Shown here one piece after another: positions 17,047 through 25,806 of a DNA stretch of 64,000 nucleotides (the first letter of the stretch is position 1; every line of letters starts with the position of its first letter). The position numbers and the translations under genes are program-made. The notes beneath the pieces are model-generated. The model ran no database searches, was not told where the DNA came from, and saw only the letters and a list, made by a program, of their open reading frames with translations. Source of the stretch: Ornithinibacillus xuwenensis (GTDB taxonomy: Bacteria > Bacillota > Bacilli > Bacillales > Amphibacillaceae); NCBI RefSeq assembly GCF_039614845.1, contig NZ_JBDIML010000001.1, positions 372,001 to 436,000 on the forward strand, written 5' to 3'.

Positions 17047-17466
17047 ATGCCTACACCTAGTATGGAGGATTATATTGAAATTATATATAATTTAATTGAT
17101 TCAAAAGGCTATGCCCGTGTTTCGGATATAGCAGAAGCATTAGATGTTCATCCATCTTCTGTCACAAAGATGGTGCAAAAGCTCGATAAAGACGATTATT
17201 TATTATACGAAAAATATAGAGGGTTTATCTTAACGGATAAAGGAAAAAAAGTTGGAGAACGTTTAGTTTTTCGTCATGAGCTATTAGAAGATTTCCTAGA
17301 GATTATTGGTGTTGAACAAGAAAATATCTATAATGATGTTGAAGGAATTGAGCATCATTTAAGCTGGAACTCAATCGACCGATTAGGAGACTTAGTGAAA
17401 TATTTTAAAATGGATTCCAAAAGAGTAGATGCACTCCGTGAAATTCAAAAGGAAAATAATAAATAA
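17047..17466 (+). CDS. mntR: Manganese-responsive transcriptional regulator MntR
   Basis: A DtxR-family repressor, 139 residues, that senses Mn(II) and represses manganese uptake genes. The N-terminal winged helix (ARVSDIAEALDVHPSSVTKMVQKL) is nearly identical to B. subtilis MntR. The metal ligands align without gaps: Asp8, Glu11, His77, Glu99, Glu102 and His103. I start at the ATG at 17047 behind GAGGAG; the frame extends 22 codons upstream without support. Mn transport genes are not in the window. The preceding 16919-17046 segment holds no gene. Confidence 0.96.
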   Translation: MPTPSMEDYIEIIYNLIDSKGYARVSDIAEALDVHPSSVTKMVQKLDKDDYLLYEKYRGFILTDKGKKVGERLVFRHELLEDFLEIIGVEQENIYNDVEGIEHHLSWNSIDRLGDLVKYFKMDSKRVDALREIQKENNK

Positions 17467-17547
17467 CAGCATAGGTTAAGAAGGACAATGTTCTATTTTC
17501 ATACACTCTCGCTTACACATAATATAAAAGTGATAAGGAGATGAGGA

Positions 17548-18438
17548 ATGAAGATTGACATTGTCTTCTCTGGTGGTGGAGTAAAGGCATTTGCATTTAT
17601 CGGTGCGCTAGAAAGTATCCAAAAGAAAAACTATGAATTTGAACGAGTTGCTGGTACATCCGCTGGAGCAATATTAGCTGCGTTTTTAGCAGCAGGCTAC
17701 AAGACAGCTGAAATAAATAGTCTATTAAATAAACTAGATCTTCATGAGTTTCTCGATACACCTCGTCTTAGTAAATTTCTTCCAGGTAGTAAATGGTTCT
17801 TTTTATACTTTCAAATGGGAATCTATCGAGGTGATAAATTCGAGAAATGGATTTACCATCAGCTTGCTAAGAAAGGTATTTATACTTTCGGAGATTTAAA
17901 ACGAGGCTATTTAAAAGTGGTTGTGAGTGACTTAACACTAGGAAAGCTTGTCATTCTGCCAGATGATTTAGAACGAGTATATGGAATAGATCCAAGTGCA
18001 TTCCCAATCGCCAAGGCCGTCCGAATGAGTGCAGGATTTCCATATTTTTTTATGCCTAAAAAGATTATTGGAAATAAAAATGAGAAAAGTATCATTGTTG
18101 ATGGCGGATTATTAAGTAATTTTCCTATCTGGGTTTTTGAAAATGATACAAGTAGACGTATAAGACCGATACTTGGTGTTAAATTAAGTGATTCTCCAGA
18201 ACATACTCCCCCAAGAAAGATTAAAAACGCACTTGATATGCTACATGCCTTATTTACAACTATGAAGCAAGCACATGATGCCAGATATATTTCAAAATCT
18301 CAAAAAGATAATATCATATTTATTCCCGTCAAAAATGTTCATACAACTAATTTTATGATAGAAGATGAAGTGAAGGTCAAGCTAATGGAAAGTGGAAGAG
18401 ATGAGGCTGCCAAATTTTTAAAATACTGGTCCACATAA
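17548..18438 (+). CDS. yqhO: Patatin-like phospholipase family protein (YqhO)
   Basis: A 296-residue patatin-fold lipid acyl hydrolase. The oxyanion loop GGGVKAF (9-15), nucleophile elbow GTSAG (Ser) and catalytic Asp in VDGGLLSNFP form the Ser-Asp dyad. No signal peptide, so it probably acts on membrane lipids from the cytoplasm; the substrate is not known. AAGGAGATGAGG lies upstream. Its place after mntR is the same as in B. subtilis. Confidence 0.9.
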   Translation: MKIDIVFSGGGVKAFAFIGALESIQKKNYEFERVAGTSAGAILAAFLAAGYKTAEINSLLNKLDLHEFLDTPRLSKFLPGSKWFFLYFQMGIYRGDKFEKWIYHQLAKKGIYTFGDLKRGYLKVVVSDLTLGKLVILPDDLERVYGIDPSAFPIAKAVRMSAGFPYFFMPKKIIGNKNEKSIIVDGGLLSNFPIWVFENDTSRRIRPILGVKLSDSPEHTPPRKIKNALDMLHALFTTMKQAHDARYISKSQKDNIIFIPVKNVHTTNFMIEDEVKVKLMESGRDEAAKFLKYWST

Positions 18439-18472
18439 AAAACGAGCAACCTTAATTGGATGCTCGTTTTTT
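18437..18472. terminator. Bidirectional terminator between yqhO and yqhP
   Basis: AAAAAACGAGCA (18437-18448) pairs perfectly with TGCTCGTTTTTT (18461-18472). The yqhO stop touches the left arm and the yqhP stop is in the 12-nt loop. A/T runs on both arms make it work in both directions. Confidence 0.9.
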
Positions 18473-18832
18473 CCGTTTTGCTTTATTCCCATCAATTACT
18501 CGCAAGTGAGATGGGCGCCTTTTCGTTTTTTTCTTTAAAGTACTCGGCGTGTTTTGACTACTATTGGTAGATGAGCTATTGTGATAATGCGAATACTTGG
18601 ATTTTGATTGTCTTACCGCTTGCTTATATTTTTTGGAATCTGCGGAAGAAGAATGACGTCCCCCCAGCACAAAATAATAAAGCACGCCAACTATTATTAC
18701 CCCAATAATTGCTGTTATTAGCAAGTTTGAGATGAAGCCGGCTGCATTCGTAAATAGTGTTGAAATTAGCCCAATTGCTGCTAGTCCAATCAGTCCATAA
18801 ATGAAGTATGCTATTGGTGATTTTTTTCTCAT
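18452..18832 (-). CDS. yqhP: YqhP-like membrane protein with basic tail
   Basis: A 126-residue protein with two N-terminal transmembrane helices (about 8-28 and 33-55) and a long, very basic, Ser/Asn/Thr-rich cytoplasmic or surface tail ending KAKRKKRASN. It matches the SA1362/YqhP-type family by layout and genome position. Function unknown. AAGGAAAG lies upstream of the ATG. The tail is low-complexity, so homology is visible only in the membrane part. Confidence 0.75.
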   Translation of the reverse strand: MRKKSPIAYFIYGLIGLAAIGLISTLFTNAAGFISNLLITAIIGVIIVGVLYYFVLGGRHSSSADSKKYKQAVRQSKSKYSHYHNSSSTNSSQNTPSTLKKKTKRRPSHLRVIDGNKAKRKKRASN

Positions 18833-19067
18833 GACGAACTTTCCTTTCTTATGTTATGTATTCACATTTTCCTTCCATTCTACATCAACATACAGTTTCC
18901 TTAATTAACTTTATTAATAGATTATAGCTTTCATACTATAGTATAATTCTTACCTTATCATTGTAAAATATTCAACTTTCAGGTAATAAATAGGCAAACA
19001 ATTGAGGAAAAACTTTCTGTAATTGCATTTAAAGCAATGGGTAATACTAAAAATGGAGGTGGATGTT

Positions 19068-19586
19068 TTGGAAGATAAGAAACTTGAACAAAACAAACAG
19101 GAAGAATCATCCTCATTTTTAGGAAGATCAATATTGACAGGGTTTATTGGAGGAATTATCGCAAGTCTATTAGGAATATTCATGTATTATTTCAATTTTT
19201 CGGAAGTATCCGCGAAATCATATCTTATTCGAACCTGGTCAAAAGCTGCTTGGACAGATACTTGGTTAGCCGACTTGGTATCTACTAGCTTGATTGGAAT
19301 ATTATCGATTGGCGTTGCAATCATTTACTACGGTATCCTCAAAAAGATATATTCTATTTGGATGGGAGTAGTTTATGGTTTAGTAATTTGGGGGATTGTT
19401 TTCTTTATCTTACAACCTATGTTTCCAAATATTCCTAGTGTAGCTGAGATGGAAATGAAGACGATTGTGTCAACAATGTGTCTTTATATTTTATATGGTA
19501 CATTCATCGGGTATTCAATTTCATTTGATTATCATGATACTGTTTTAAAGACTTCGAAGGAAAAAGCAAAGGATTCATCAGAATAG
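19068..19586 (+). CDS. yqhR: YqhR family membrane protein
   Basis: A 172-residue integral membrane protein with four predicted helices (about 22-42, 70-93, 98-122, 133-155) and a charged N-terminus (LEDKKLEQNKQEE). It belongs to the conserved YqhR family, of unknown function, in Bacillaceae. I chose a TTG start at 19068: GGAGGTGG lies 5 nt before it, while the longer in-frame ATG at 19023 has no ribosome binding site. Monocistronic on plus. A TATAAT at 18942-18947 may serve as a promoter, but its -35 is poor. Confidence 0.85.
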   Translation: MEDKKLEQNKQEESSSFLGRSILTGFIGGIIASLLGIFMYYFNFSEVSAKSYLIRTWSKAAWTDTWLADLVSTSLIGILSIGVAIIYYGILKKIYSIWMGVVYGLVIWGIVFFILQPMFPNIPSVAEMEMKTIVSTMCLYILYGTFIGYSISFDYHDTVLKTSKEKAKDSSE

Positions 19587-19753
19587 TCACAGATGTCAAG
19601 GAACAAAATCAATATTCAAATTTGTCTATTTATGATAAACTGATAAGGTCCAAAAGAAATAGAGAGAAGCAGTGTGGGTCAACTAATTTCTGACCCTGCA
19701 TAAGCAGTTAGCTATCTATGCTATCGAGTAGAAATGGGAAAGGGATGAAGAGA

Positions 19754-20812
19754 ATGAAACTTAGTAAAATTAGAGAATCGCTTAAAGCGTTAAATCTTGA
19801 TGCTTTACTGATTACCAGTCCAATTAACCGGAGATATGTTACTGGTTTTACAGGAACTGCTGGAATTGCGCTTATTAGTGCTGATGAAGCTATATTTATA
19901 ACTGATTTTCGGTATACTGAACAAGCTACAGATCAGGCGAAGGAATTTAATGTTATTGAACATAAGCAATTAATTGAGCAGGAGGTTCATGCACAGTTAA
20001 AACGACTACAAGTGAAACGACTTGGTTTTGAAAAGAATCATGTAACTTATTCTACATACGATCAATATCAAAACTTGTTTGATGCTGAATTAGTCCCTAC
20101 TAGTGATATTGTGGAAAAAATCCGCTTAATAAAAACACCAGAAGAACTTACCGTACTACAGAAGGCTGCTAACATTGCTGATGCTGCATTCGAACATATT
20201 CAGGGCTATATTAAACCAGGTGTAAAAGAAATCGAAATATCAAACGAACTTGAATTCTTTATGAGAAGACAAGGAGCTACATCATCTAGCTTTGATATTA
20301 TTGTTGCTTCTGGTTTTCGCTCTGCTATGCCACACGGTGTTGCTTCTTCTAAAGAGATCCAAGCTGGTGAATTAGTTACGCTTGATTATGGTGCACTTTA
20401 TGAAGGTTATGTATCCGATATTACACGTACCTTTGCAGTAGGTGAAATAAGCGAGGAATTAAGAAAAATATATGATACTGTACTGGAAGCTCAACTACGA
20501 GGCGTCGATGGCATTAAGCCAGGAATGACTGGGAAAGAAGCAGATGCCTTAACACGAGACTATATTACTGAGCAGGGTTACGGTGAATATTTTGGACATT
20601 CTACTGGCCATGGAATTGGGTTAGAGGTACATGAAGGTCCAGGATTATCTTCACGAAGTGAGTTGAAACTGGAGCCTGGTATGGTTGTAACGGTTGAACC
20701 GGGTATTTATATTCCAAATGTCGGTGGTTGTAGAATTGAAGATGACATTATTGTTACGGAAAATGGTAATGAGCGTCTAACGAAGTCACCAAAAGAATTA
20801 ATACAGCTGTAG
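19754..20812 (+). CDS. papA: M24 family Xaa-Pro peptidase (YqhT)
   Basis: A two-domain, creatinase-like aminopeptidase that removes N-terminal residues before proline. The C-terminal pita-bread domain shows the five metal ligands: Asp in TLDYGALY, Asp in SDITRTFA, His in GHSTGHGIGLEVHE, Glu in VTVEPGIY and Glu in CRIEDD. Length 352, equal to B. subtilis YqhT when started at the ATG at 19754 (AAAGGG 9 nt upstream). The 19587-19753 gap contains one small non-terminator hairpin (GGGTCA/TGACCC, 19676-19696). It lies 29 nt before efp, so probably an operon. Confidence 0.93.
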   Translation: MKLSKIRESLKALNLDALLITSPINRRYVTGFTGTAGIALISADEAIFITDFRYTEQATDQAKEFNVIEHKQLIEQEVHAQLKRLQVKRLGFEKNHVTYSTYDQYQNLFDAELVPTSDIVEKIRLIKTPEELTVLQKAANIADAAFEHIQGYIKPGVKEIEISNELEFFMRRQGATSSSFDIIVASGFRSAMPHGVASSKEIQAGELVTLDYGALYEGYVSDITRTFAVGEISEELRKIYDTVLEAQLRGVDGIKPGMTGKEADALTRDYITEQGYGEYFGHSTGHGIGLEVHEGPGLSSRSELKLEPGMVVTVEPGIYIPNVGGCRIEDDIIVTENGNERLTKSPKELIQL

Positions 20813-20841
20813 GTTTCGCTTTTATTTAAGGAGGAAATAGT

Positions 20842-21399
20842 ATGATTTCAGTAAATGATTTTAAAACAGGTTTAACGATTGAAATGGATAATGATGTATG
20901 GCAAGTAGTGGACTTCCAACACGTAAAACCAGGTAAAGGTGCCGCTTTTGTAAGATCCAAACTACGCAACTTAAAAAATGGAAATATCCAAGAGAAAACT
21001 TTTCGCGCAGGTGAAAAAGTAGGCAAAGCCCATGTTGAACATAAAAAAATGCAATACTTATATGCATCAGGTGCTTCTCATGCCTTTATGGATACTGCTA
21101 CGTATGAACAAATCGAGCTAACTGAAGCTCAAATTGAACACGAGTTGAAGTTCATTAAAGAAAATATGGAAGTATCGATCATGACCTATAACGATGAAAT
21201 GATTGGGATTGATTTACCAAATAACGTAGAGCTTGAAGTAGTGGAAACAGAACCAGGAATAAAAGGGGACACAGCTAGTGGTGGTTCTAAACCAGCTACA
21301 GTAGAAACTGGATTAGTCGTACAAGTACCTTTCTTCATAAATCCTGGGGATAAGCTAGTAATCAACACTGCAGATGGAAAATATGTTTCCAGAGCTTAA
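20842..21399 (+). CDS. efp: Elongation factor P
   Basis: A 185-residue three-domain tRNA-mimic that rescues ribosomes stalled at polyproline. Lys32 in HVKPGKGAAFVR is the residue modified in this family (5-aminopentanol in B. subtilis). The KOW-like N-domain and two OB domains are intact, ending NTADGKYVSRA. AAGGAGG lies 9 nt before the ATG. A strong terminator follows directly. Confidence 0.97.
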   Translation: MISVNDFKTGLTIEMDNDVWQVVDFQHVKPGKGAAFVRSKLRNLKNGNIQEKTFRAGEKVGKAHVEHKKMQYLYASGASHAFMDTATYEQIELTEAQIEHELKFIKENMEVSIMTYNDEMIGIDLPNNVELEVVETEPGIKGDTASGGSKPATVETGLVVQVPFFINPGDKLVINTADGKYVSRA

Positions 21400-21413
21400 T
21401 CTTTAAACATTAT

Positions 21414-21453
21414 AAAAGTGGACATTAATTAGAATTAATTAGTGGCCACTTTT
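21414..21453 (+). terminator. Terminator of efp
   Basis: An 18-bp stem (21414-21431 with 21436-21453; one mismatch and one G-U pair) closing a GAAT loop, followed by seven Ts. Confidence 0.92.
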
Positions 21454-21546
21454 TTTGTTCGATTAATTGTGACTCCAAAATTGTATTAGTCTAATCATCA
21501 TGGGTAAATTAACTAGAAATACCAGATGAAGTTGGAGGGAACATGA

Positions 21547-21687
21547 ATGACCAAAGAAGAAAGACTAAATGAAGAGGCAGCATTAAATAATAATTTGGAT
21601 TCTTCAACACTGCGTAGGAATCGTGAAATTACTAATCCAAACCCTAGTATGGATCGTAATACGAAAAAAACAAAACGCAACTATTAA
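21547..21687 (+). CDS. Small Asn-rich hypothetical protein, 46 residues
   Basis: A short ORF starting MTKEERLNEEAALNNN and ending KKTKRNY. GGAGGGA lies 7 nt before the ATG and a terminator follows 33 nt after the stop, so it looks like a real single-gene unit. The protein is hydrophilic, with no membrane helix, rich in Asn, Glu, Arg and Lys, and acidic in the N-terminal half and basic in the C-terminal half. Composition and setting beside spoIIIA recall small spore proteins, but I recognise no family. An overlapping 9-codon frame starts 4 nt upstream and is ignored. Confidence 0.65.
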   Translation: MTKEERLNEEAALNNNLDSSTLRRNREITNPNPSMDRNTKKTKRNY

Positions 21688-21719
21688 ATTGCTTTATTTT
21701 AATAATAACCGCTATAAGG

Positions 21720-21741
21720 GCTTAGTCACTCATGACTGAGC
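21720..21741 (+). terminator. Terminator after the 46-residue ORF
   Basis: GCTTAGTCA (21720-21728) pairs with TGACTGAGC (21733-21741, one G-U) around a CTCA loop, followed by seven Ts. Confidence 0.88.
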
Positions 21742-21777
21742 TTTTTTTATTCTGCTCTATTATTCCTCTACTATTAG

Positions 21778-21805
21778 TCATAAAATCTGCTATTAGACAT
21801 ACATT
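21778..21805 (+). promoter_or_regulatory. sigma-E promoter of the spoIIIA operon
   Basis: TCATAAA (21778-21784), 13 bp, then CATACATT (21798-21805). The -10 matches the sigma-E consensus CATACAhT and the -35 agrees at five of seven positions with KMATATT. This fits the known mother-cell transcription of spoIIIA. Confidence 0.65.
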
Positions 21806-21885
21806 TACTTATAGAAAGTAATCAGCTCTAACAGGAAAGAAATTTATGTATTAATTTTTAACAATAACTAAAGTGAGGACAGGCT

Positions 21886-22872
21886 ATGCAGGAGATATTA
21901 CGGTTGTTTCCAGTAGAAATTCAAGCAGATGTAATTAAAAAAATTGGAAATCGCTGGGACATGCTTCAGGAGATTCGAGTTCGACTAAACCAGCCTTTAG
22001 AATTTATATTTGATCATGGCATTGAATGGATTTCGAGCGTTAGGCCGAATAAAAAGGACAACATCTTTATGATCAATCAGTTGAGTGAATTCTCATTATA
22101 TCGGATGGAAGATGAGCTTCGAGAGGGCTATATTACGATTGAAGGTGGACATCGCGTTGGTATTGCTGGAAAAGTAAATACCACAAATGGTTCGGTGAAG
22201 GCAATCCAGTATATAACTTTTCTAAACATACGTATTGCAAAAGAAAAGATTGGTGTTGCTAATCCAATTATTCCATATCTTTATGAAAATGGGTTTGTTA
22301 ATACCTTGTTTGTTGGATCTCCTCAATCAGGTAAAACCACACTTATTCGTGATGTCATTCGAATTATTTCTTCTGGATGGAATCACATAGGGCCTAAGAA
22401 GGTCGGAGTAGTAGATGAACGCTCTGAAATTGCTGCATGTCTAAATGGAATTCCACAACATAATCTAGGGAAACGAACGGATGTTTTAGATGCTTGTCCA
22501 AAAGCAGAAGGTATGATGATGATGATACGTTCCATGTCTCCTGAAATATTAGTAGTAGATGAGATTGGCACAGAAAAAGATGTACAAGCTCTAACGAATG
22601 CTATAAATGCTGGTGTAACCATTATTTGTACCATGCATGGTCAATCTCTAGACGAGTTAAAGAAAAGACCTTCTATAAAACCTTTACTTGAGAAGAAAGT
22701 ATTTCAGAGAATCATACTTCTCAAAGGACAATCATCACCAGGAACCATTGAGAAGATATATAACGAGAATGAAAAAAATCTGTATCAGAAATCGAGGTGC
22801 TTACCTAATGAAGTGGATCGGGGCACTGCTGTTCATCAGCGCGACAACATGGCTCGGATTCGAGTGGAGTAA
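21886..22872 (+). CDS. spoIIIAA: Stage III sporulation protein AA, secretion-type ATPase
   Basis: The AAA+/traffic-type ATPase of the SpoIIIA-SpoIIQ channel, needed for late forespore sigma-G activity and forespore growth. Walker A GSPQSGKT (144-151), VVDERSEIA and Walker B-like ILVVDEIGT are clear. At 328 residues it is about 20 longer than usual, because the frame runs on for 65 nt into spoIIIAB; the last part (after EKIYNENE) is not family-like. First gene of an eight-gene operon; weak ribosome binding site (GTGAGGAC). Confidence 0.95.
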   Translation: MQEILRLFPVEIQADVIKKIGNRWDMLQEIRVRLNQPLEFIFDHGIEWISSVRPNKKDNIFMINQLSEFSLYRMEDELREGYITIEGGHRVGIAGKVNTTNGSVKAIQYITFLNIRIAKEKIGVANPIIPYLYENGFVNTLFVGSPQSGKTTLIRDVIRIISSGWNHIGPKKVGVVDERSEIAACLNGIPQHNLGKRTDVLDACPKAEGMMMMIRSMSPEILVVDEIGTEKDVQALTNAINAGVTIICTMHGQSLDELKKRPSIKPLLEKKVFQRIILLKGQSSPGTIEKIYNENEKNLYQKSRCLPNEVDRGTAVHQRDNMARIRVE

Positions 22873-23320
22873 CAGACTGACGAAGCGTCCAAAGCATATT
22901 AGGCAATTAATCAATGCTCTACAAGTTTTAGAGGCAGAAATCCTTTATAGCCAGCTCCCACTTCAAGACGCTTTTGCCTCTATTGCAAAACAAATACCAG
23001 CGCCATGTTCAGCTTTTTTTAATTCTTTAAAAGAAAGAATGCTAGAAAGCTATATCGATTTTGAAATCACCTGGGAGGAAAGTGTGCAGTTGTATATTGA
23101 GCAGTCTAGCCTAGGTACAAATGAAGAAGAAATCCTCCTACAGTTTGGTAGAACATTGGGCCAGCATGATTTTGACCAACAACAAAAACATATACAGCTA
23201 ACGATTAAACATCTGGAGAGGGAATTACAAGATGCAAGAGAAGATCAGGAAAAGTATGGGAAAATGGCAAAGAATCTAGGCTTTTTAACTGGTCTGTTTA
23301 TTGTGTTATTGCTCATATAA
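22808..23320 (+). CDS. spoIIIAB: Stage III sporulation protein AB
   Basis: A 170-residue protein with an N-terminal membrane helix (MKWIGALLFISATTWLGFEW), a helical GspF-like domain rich in charged residues, and a C-terminal membrane helix (FLTGLFIVLLLI). It is a membrane part of the SpoIIIA channel made in the mother cell. Start at the ATG at 22808 behind GAGGTG, matching the family; the frame is open 40 codons further upstream, inside spoIIIAA, but that part is a shadow. Confidence 0.94.
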   Translation: MKWIGALLFISATTWLGFEWSNRLTKRPKHIRQLINALQVLEAEILYSQLPLQDAFASIAKQIPAPCSAFFNSLKERMLESYIDFEITWEESVQLYIEQSSLGTNEEEILLQFGRTLGQHDFDQQQKHIQLTIKHLERELQDAREDQEKYGKMAKNLGFLTGLFIVLLLI

Positions 23321-23338
23321 GAAGGAAGGGGCTGCTTT

Positions 23339-23545
23339 ATGGTTACAGATGCATCTATTTTATTTCAAATAGCAGGTATTGGAATTATTGTTGCATTAAT
23401 CCATACGATTCTGAAGCAAATGGGGAAAGAAGAAATTGCGCAATTTGTGACGTTGGTTGGATTTATTATCGTACTTGTTGTAGTCATCAACGGATTGTCT
23501 GACCTTTTCCAGCAAATTAAGTCAGTGTTTCTTTTCCAAGGGTAG
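23339..23545 (+). CDS. spoIIIAC: Stage III sporulation protein AC
   Basis: A 68-residue protein with two transmembrane helices joined by a short polar loop (KQMGKEEIAQF), the standard size and layout for SpoIIIAC. It is a small membrane component of the mother-cell feeding channel. AGGAAGGGG lies upstream, and the gene sits 6 nt before spoIIIAD. Confidence 0.95.
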   Translation: MVTDASILFQIAGIGIIVALIHTILKQMGKEEIAQFVTLVGFIIVLVVVINGLSDLFQQIKSVFLFQG

Positions 23546-23551
23546 GGATTT

Positions 23552-23944
23552 ATGGATATTATTCAAATTGTCACTCTCGGAATCATTGCGAGTATATTAT
23601 ACATCATCCTTAAAGACATGCGCGGCCCCTTTGCATTTATCATCATACTTATAACCGGGATTGCACTGTTTTTAGCAATTATCAATCAAATAGGTGCAGT
23701 CATAAAATTAATTGAATCATTAGGGCAAAAAGCTGCAATTAGCGGAATGTATATTGAGACTATCTTAAAGATAATCGGCATTGCCTATATCACTGAGCTC
23801 GGTGCTAGTATTACGAAAGATGCTGGCCTTGGTGCTGTTGCTTCCAAAATTGAACTAGCAGGAAAAATATTCATTTTACTTCTAGCAATCCCAATTATTT
23901 CAGCTGTCGTTGAAGCAATATTAAATTTCTTACCTTCTACGTAA
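23552..23944 (+). CDS. spoIIIAD: Stage III sporulation protein AD
   Basis: A 130-residue membrane protein with four hydrophobic stretches; the middle part (GMYIETILKIIGIAYITELGA) is the conserved SpoIIIAD/AC-like repeat. Together with AC it is thought to form the membrane base of the SpoIIIA complex. Starts ATG 6 nt after spoIIIAC, with the ribosome binding site AGGGATT. Confidence 0.95.
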   Translation: MDIIQIVTLGIIASILYIILKDMRGPFAFIIILITGIALFLAIINQIGAVIKLIESLGQKAAISGMYIETILKIIGIAYITELGASITKDAGLGAVASKIELAGKIFILLLAIPIISAVVEAILNFLPST

Positions 23945-23984
23945 CCTGTAAAAGATTTATTAAGGAAGGGAGCAAAGGTAGTGC

Positions 23985-25160
23985 ATGATGAAACATATTA
24001 GACGAATCTTACTTCTATTTTTACTCATTATCTTTAGTGGACAAGCAATTGCTTTTGCTGAAGAGCAGTCAGAAGCTCCTGTAGATGAGATGCTGTTAGA
24101 GGATATCTCCTTTGATGGCATTCAAGGGTATTGGAATACGCTTGTAGACAATTATGGAGGCTATATACCAGAGCTAGAGAAAACGAGTCTCTATGATTTT
24201 ATTAAGGGGAACGATGAATTCTCTATCAAAAATGCTTTGGCAGGGGGACTAGAGTATTTACTCCACGAAATTATATTAAACGGGAAGCTTCTGGGATCAT
24301 TGATCCTGCTCACATTATTTTCAGTTTTATTACAAACAATGCATACCGCCTTTGAACGAACAACCGTTAGTAAAATTGCTTATTTTGTCGTCTATATTAT
24401 TCTGATATTTATTGCATTAAATAGTTTTTATTTGGCCGTTTCCTATGCGAAGGACGCGATTGGTATGATGAGTAGCTTTATGATTGCACTAATTCCCTTA
24501 GTATTAGGCTTAATGGCCTCCTTTGGAAGTGTTATTTCTGTTTCTTTTTTTAGTCCTATCGTCTATTTTCTAATTAATGCAAGCGGGATATTAGTATCCA
24601 ATTTTATTCTTCCGTTACTATTTTTGTCTGCCATTCTAATTATTGTTAGTAGTTTAAATGATAATCATAAGGTTACCCACCTTGCAGATTTGTTTCGCTC
24701 TGTTGGTTTAGGCACTTTAGGGGTGTTTTTAACCATATTTATTGGTGTGTTATCTGTCCAGGGTGCAGCCAGTGCTATACAGGATGGAGTTGCCATGAAA
24801 ACCGCAAAGTTTGTTACGGGTAATTTTATACCTGTTGTTGGAAGAACTTTCACAGATGCAGCAGACACGGTGTTAAGTGCATCATTGCTTTTAAAGAATG
24901 CGGTAGGAATAGTGGGTGTAGCGATTATTATCTTTATTGCGTTATTTCCTGCAGTGAAAATATTTGCTATTGCGCTTATTTATAAGGTTGCTGCCGCTAT
25001 TTTACAGCCAATTGCCGATGGTCCCATTATTACAAGCTTAAATACAATCAGTAAATATATCGTCTATATTTTAGCATGTCTACTAGCGGTTTCTTTAATG
25101 TTTTTCTTAGCAATTGTCATTATTGTGACTGCAAGTAATCTTACGCTATTACTTCGATAG
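23985..25160 (+). CDS. spoIIIAE: Stage III sporulation protein AE
   Basis: A 391-residue polytopic protein with a cleavable-looking signal peptide (MMKHIRRILLLFLLIIFSGQAIAFA), an extracytoplasmic segment of about 80 residues, and about seven to eight membrane helices. It is the large transmembrane part of the SpoIIIA complex, facing the space between mother cell and forespore. ATGATG start behind AAAGG. Part of the continuous operon, ending 10 nt before spoIIIAF. Confidence 0.95.
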   Translation: MMKHIRRILLLFLLIIFSGQAIAFAEEQSEAPVDEMLLEDISFDGIQGYWNTLVDNYGGYIPELEKTSLYDFIKGNDEFSIKNALAGGLEYLLHEIILNGKLLGSLILLTLFSVLLQTMHTAFERTTVSKIAYFVVYIILIFIALNSFYLAVSYAKDAIGMMSSFMIALIPLVLGLMASFGSVISVSFFSPIVYFLINASGILVSNFILPLLFLSAILIIVSSLNDNHKVTHLADLFRSVGLGTLGVFLTIFIGVLSVQGAASAIQDGVAMKTAKFVTGNFIPVVGRTFTDAADTVLSASLLLKNAVGIVGVAIIIFIALFPAVKIFAIALIYKVAAAILQPIADGPIITSLNTISKYIVYILACLLAVSLMFFLAIVIIVTASNLTLLLR

Positions 25161-25170
25161 GGTGATGGAA

Positions 25171-25806
25171 ATGGATTTACTTATACAATGGGTTTCGCAG
25201 ATTATTGTGTTTATATTACTAGCCACAATAATTGATCTACTAGTACCAGCTGGAAGTATGAAGAAATATATCAAATTTGTTGTTGGATTAGTACTCATTT
25301 TAATATTTCTTCAACCAATCTTTCATCTGTTTCAGTTCGATGTCGAGCAAGCGATAAATAATACCTTCTCTGGTATTTTTAGTGAAAATGCAGAGGCATC
25401 GGAAGGAGAAAATTTAATCGAAATTCAAAAAAGTGAAATACAATCAACAACTGGTGCATATATTGAAGAACAAATGGTTGTCCAATTGAAAGATATAGCA
25501 AAAGCTCCTCTATTGGACAAATACCAAGCAGAAATAACAGCTATCAAGTTTCATTATGTAGAGGGGGCATCGTACACGGACGAGGAGCTATTAGAAAAAC
25601 TTGAGGAAGTCGTTGTTTATCTAAGAGACTCAGAGGCAGGGGAGGGAACAGTGAATGCAGTAGAGGATGTTGTAATTGATTCAAGGAATCAACAATCAAG
25701 CTCAAATGATAATGTGGATCTTGAGGGGATGCAATCCTTGTTACGTGATATCTGGGAACTATCAGATAAGAAATTAACCGTTATATGGGAGGGAGGGGCA
25801 TCTTGA
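25171..25806 (+). CDS. spoIIIAF: Stage III sporulation protein AF
   Basis: About 211 residues: two N-terminal transmembrane helices (LLIQWVSQIIVFILLATIIDLLV as one segment, then YIKFVVGLVLILIFLQPIF) followed by a soluble, ring-building-like domain in the intermembrane space. The start is ambiguous among GTG 25162, ATG 25165 and ATG 25171; the last fits the AGGGTGA site and the family N-terminus. It overlaps spoIIIAG by 4 nt (TTGA). Confidence 0.92.
   Translation: MDLLIQWVSQIIVFILLATIIDLLVPAGSMKKYIKFVVGLVLILIFLQPIFHLFQFDVEQAINNTFSGIFSENAEASEGENLIEIQKSEIQSTTGAYIEEQMVVQLKDIAKAPLLDKYQAEITAIKFHYVEGASYTDEELLEKLEEVVVYLRDSEAGEGTVNAVEDVVIDSRNQQSSSNDNVDLEGMQSLLRDIWELSDKKLTVIWEGGAS

Noticed and set aside
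19676..19696. Hairpin GGGTCA/TGACCC before the Xaa-Pro peptidase gene
   Set aside because: Short stem with no U-tract and no similarity to a known leader; a chance structure is as likely.
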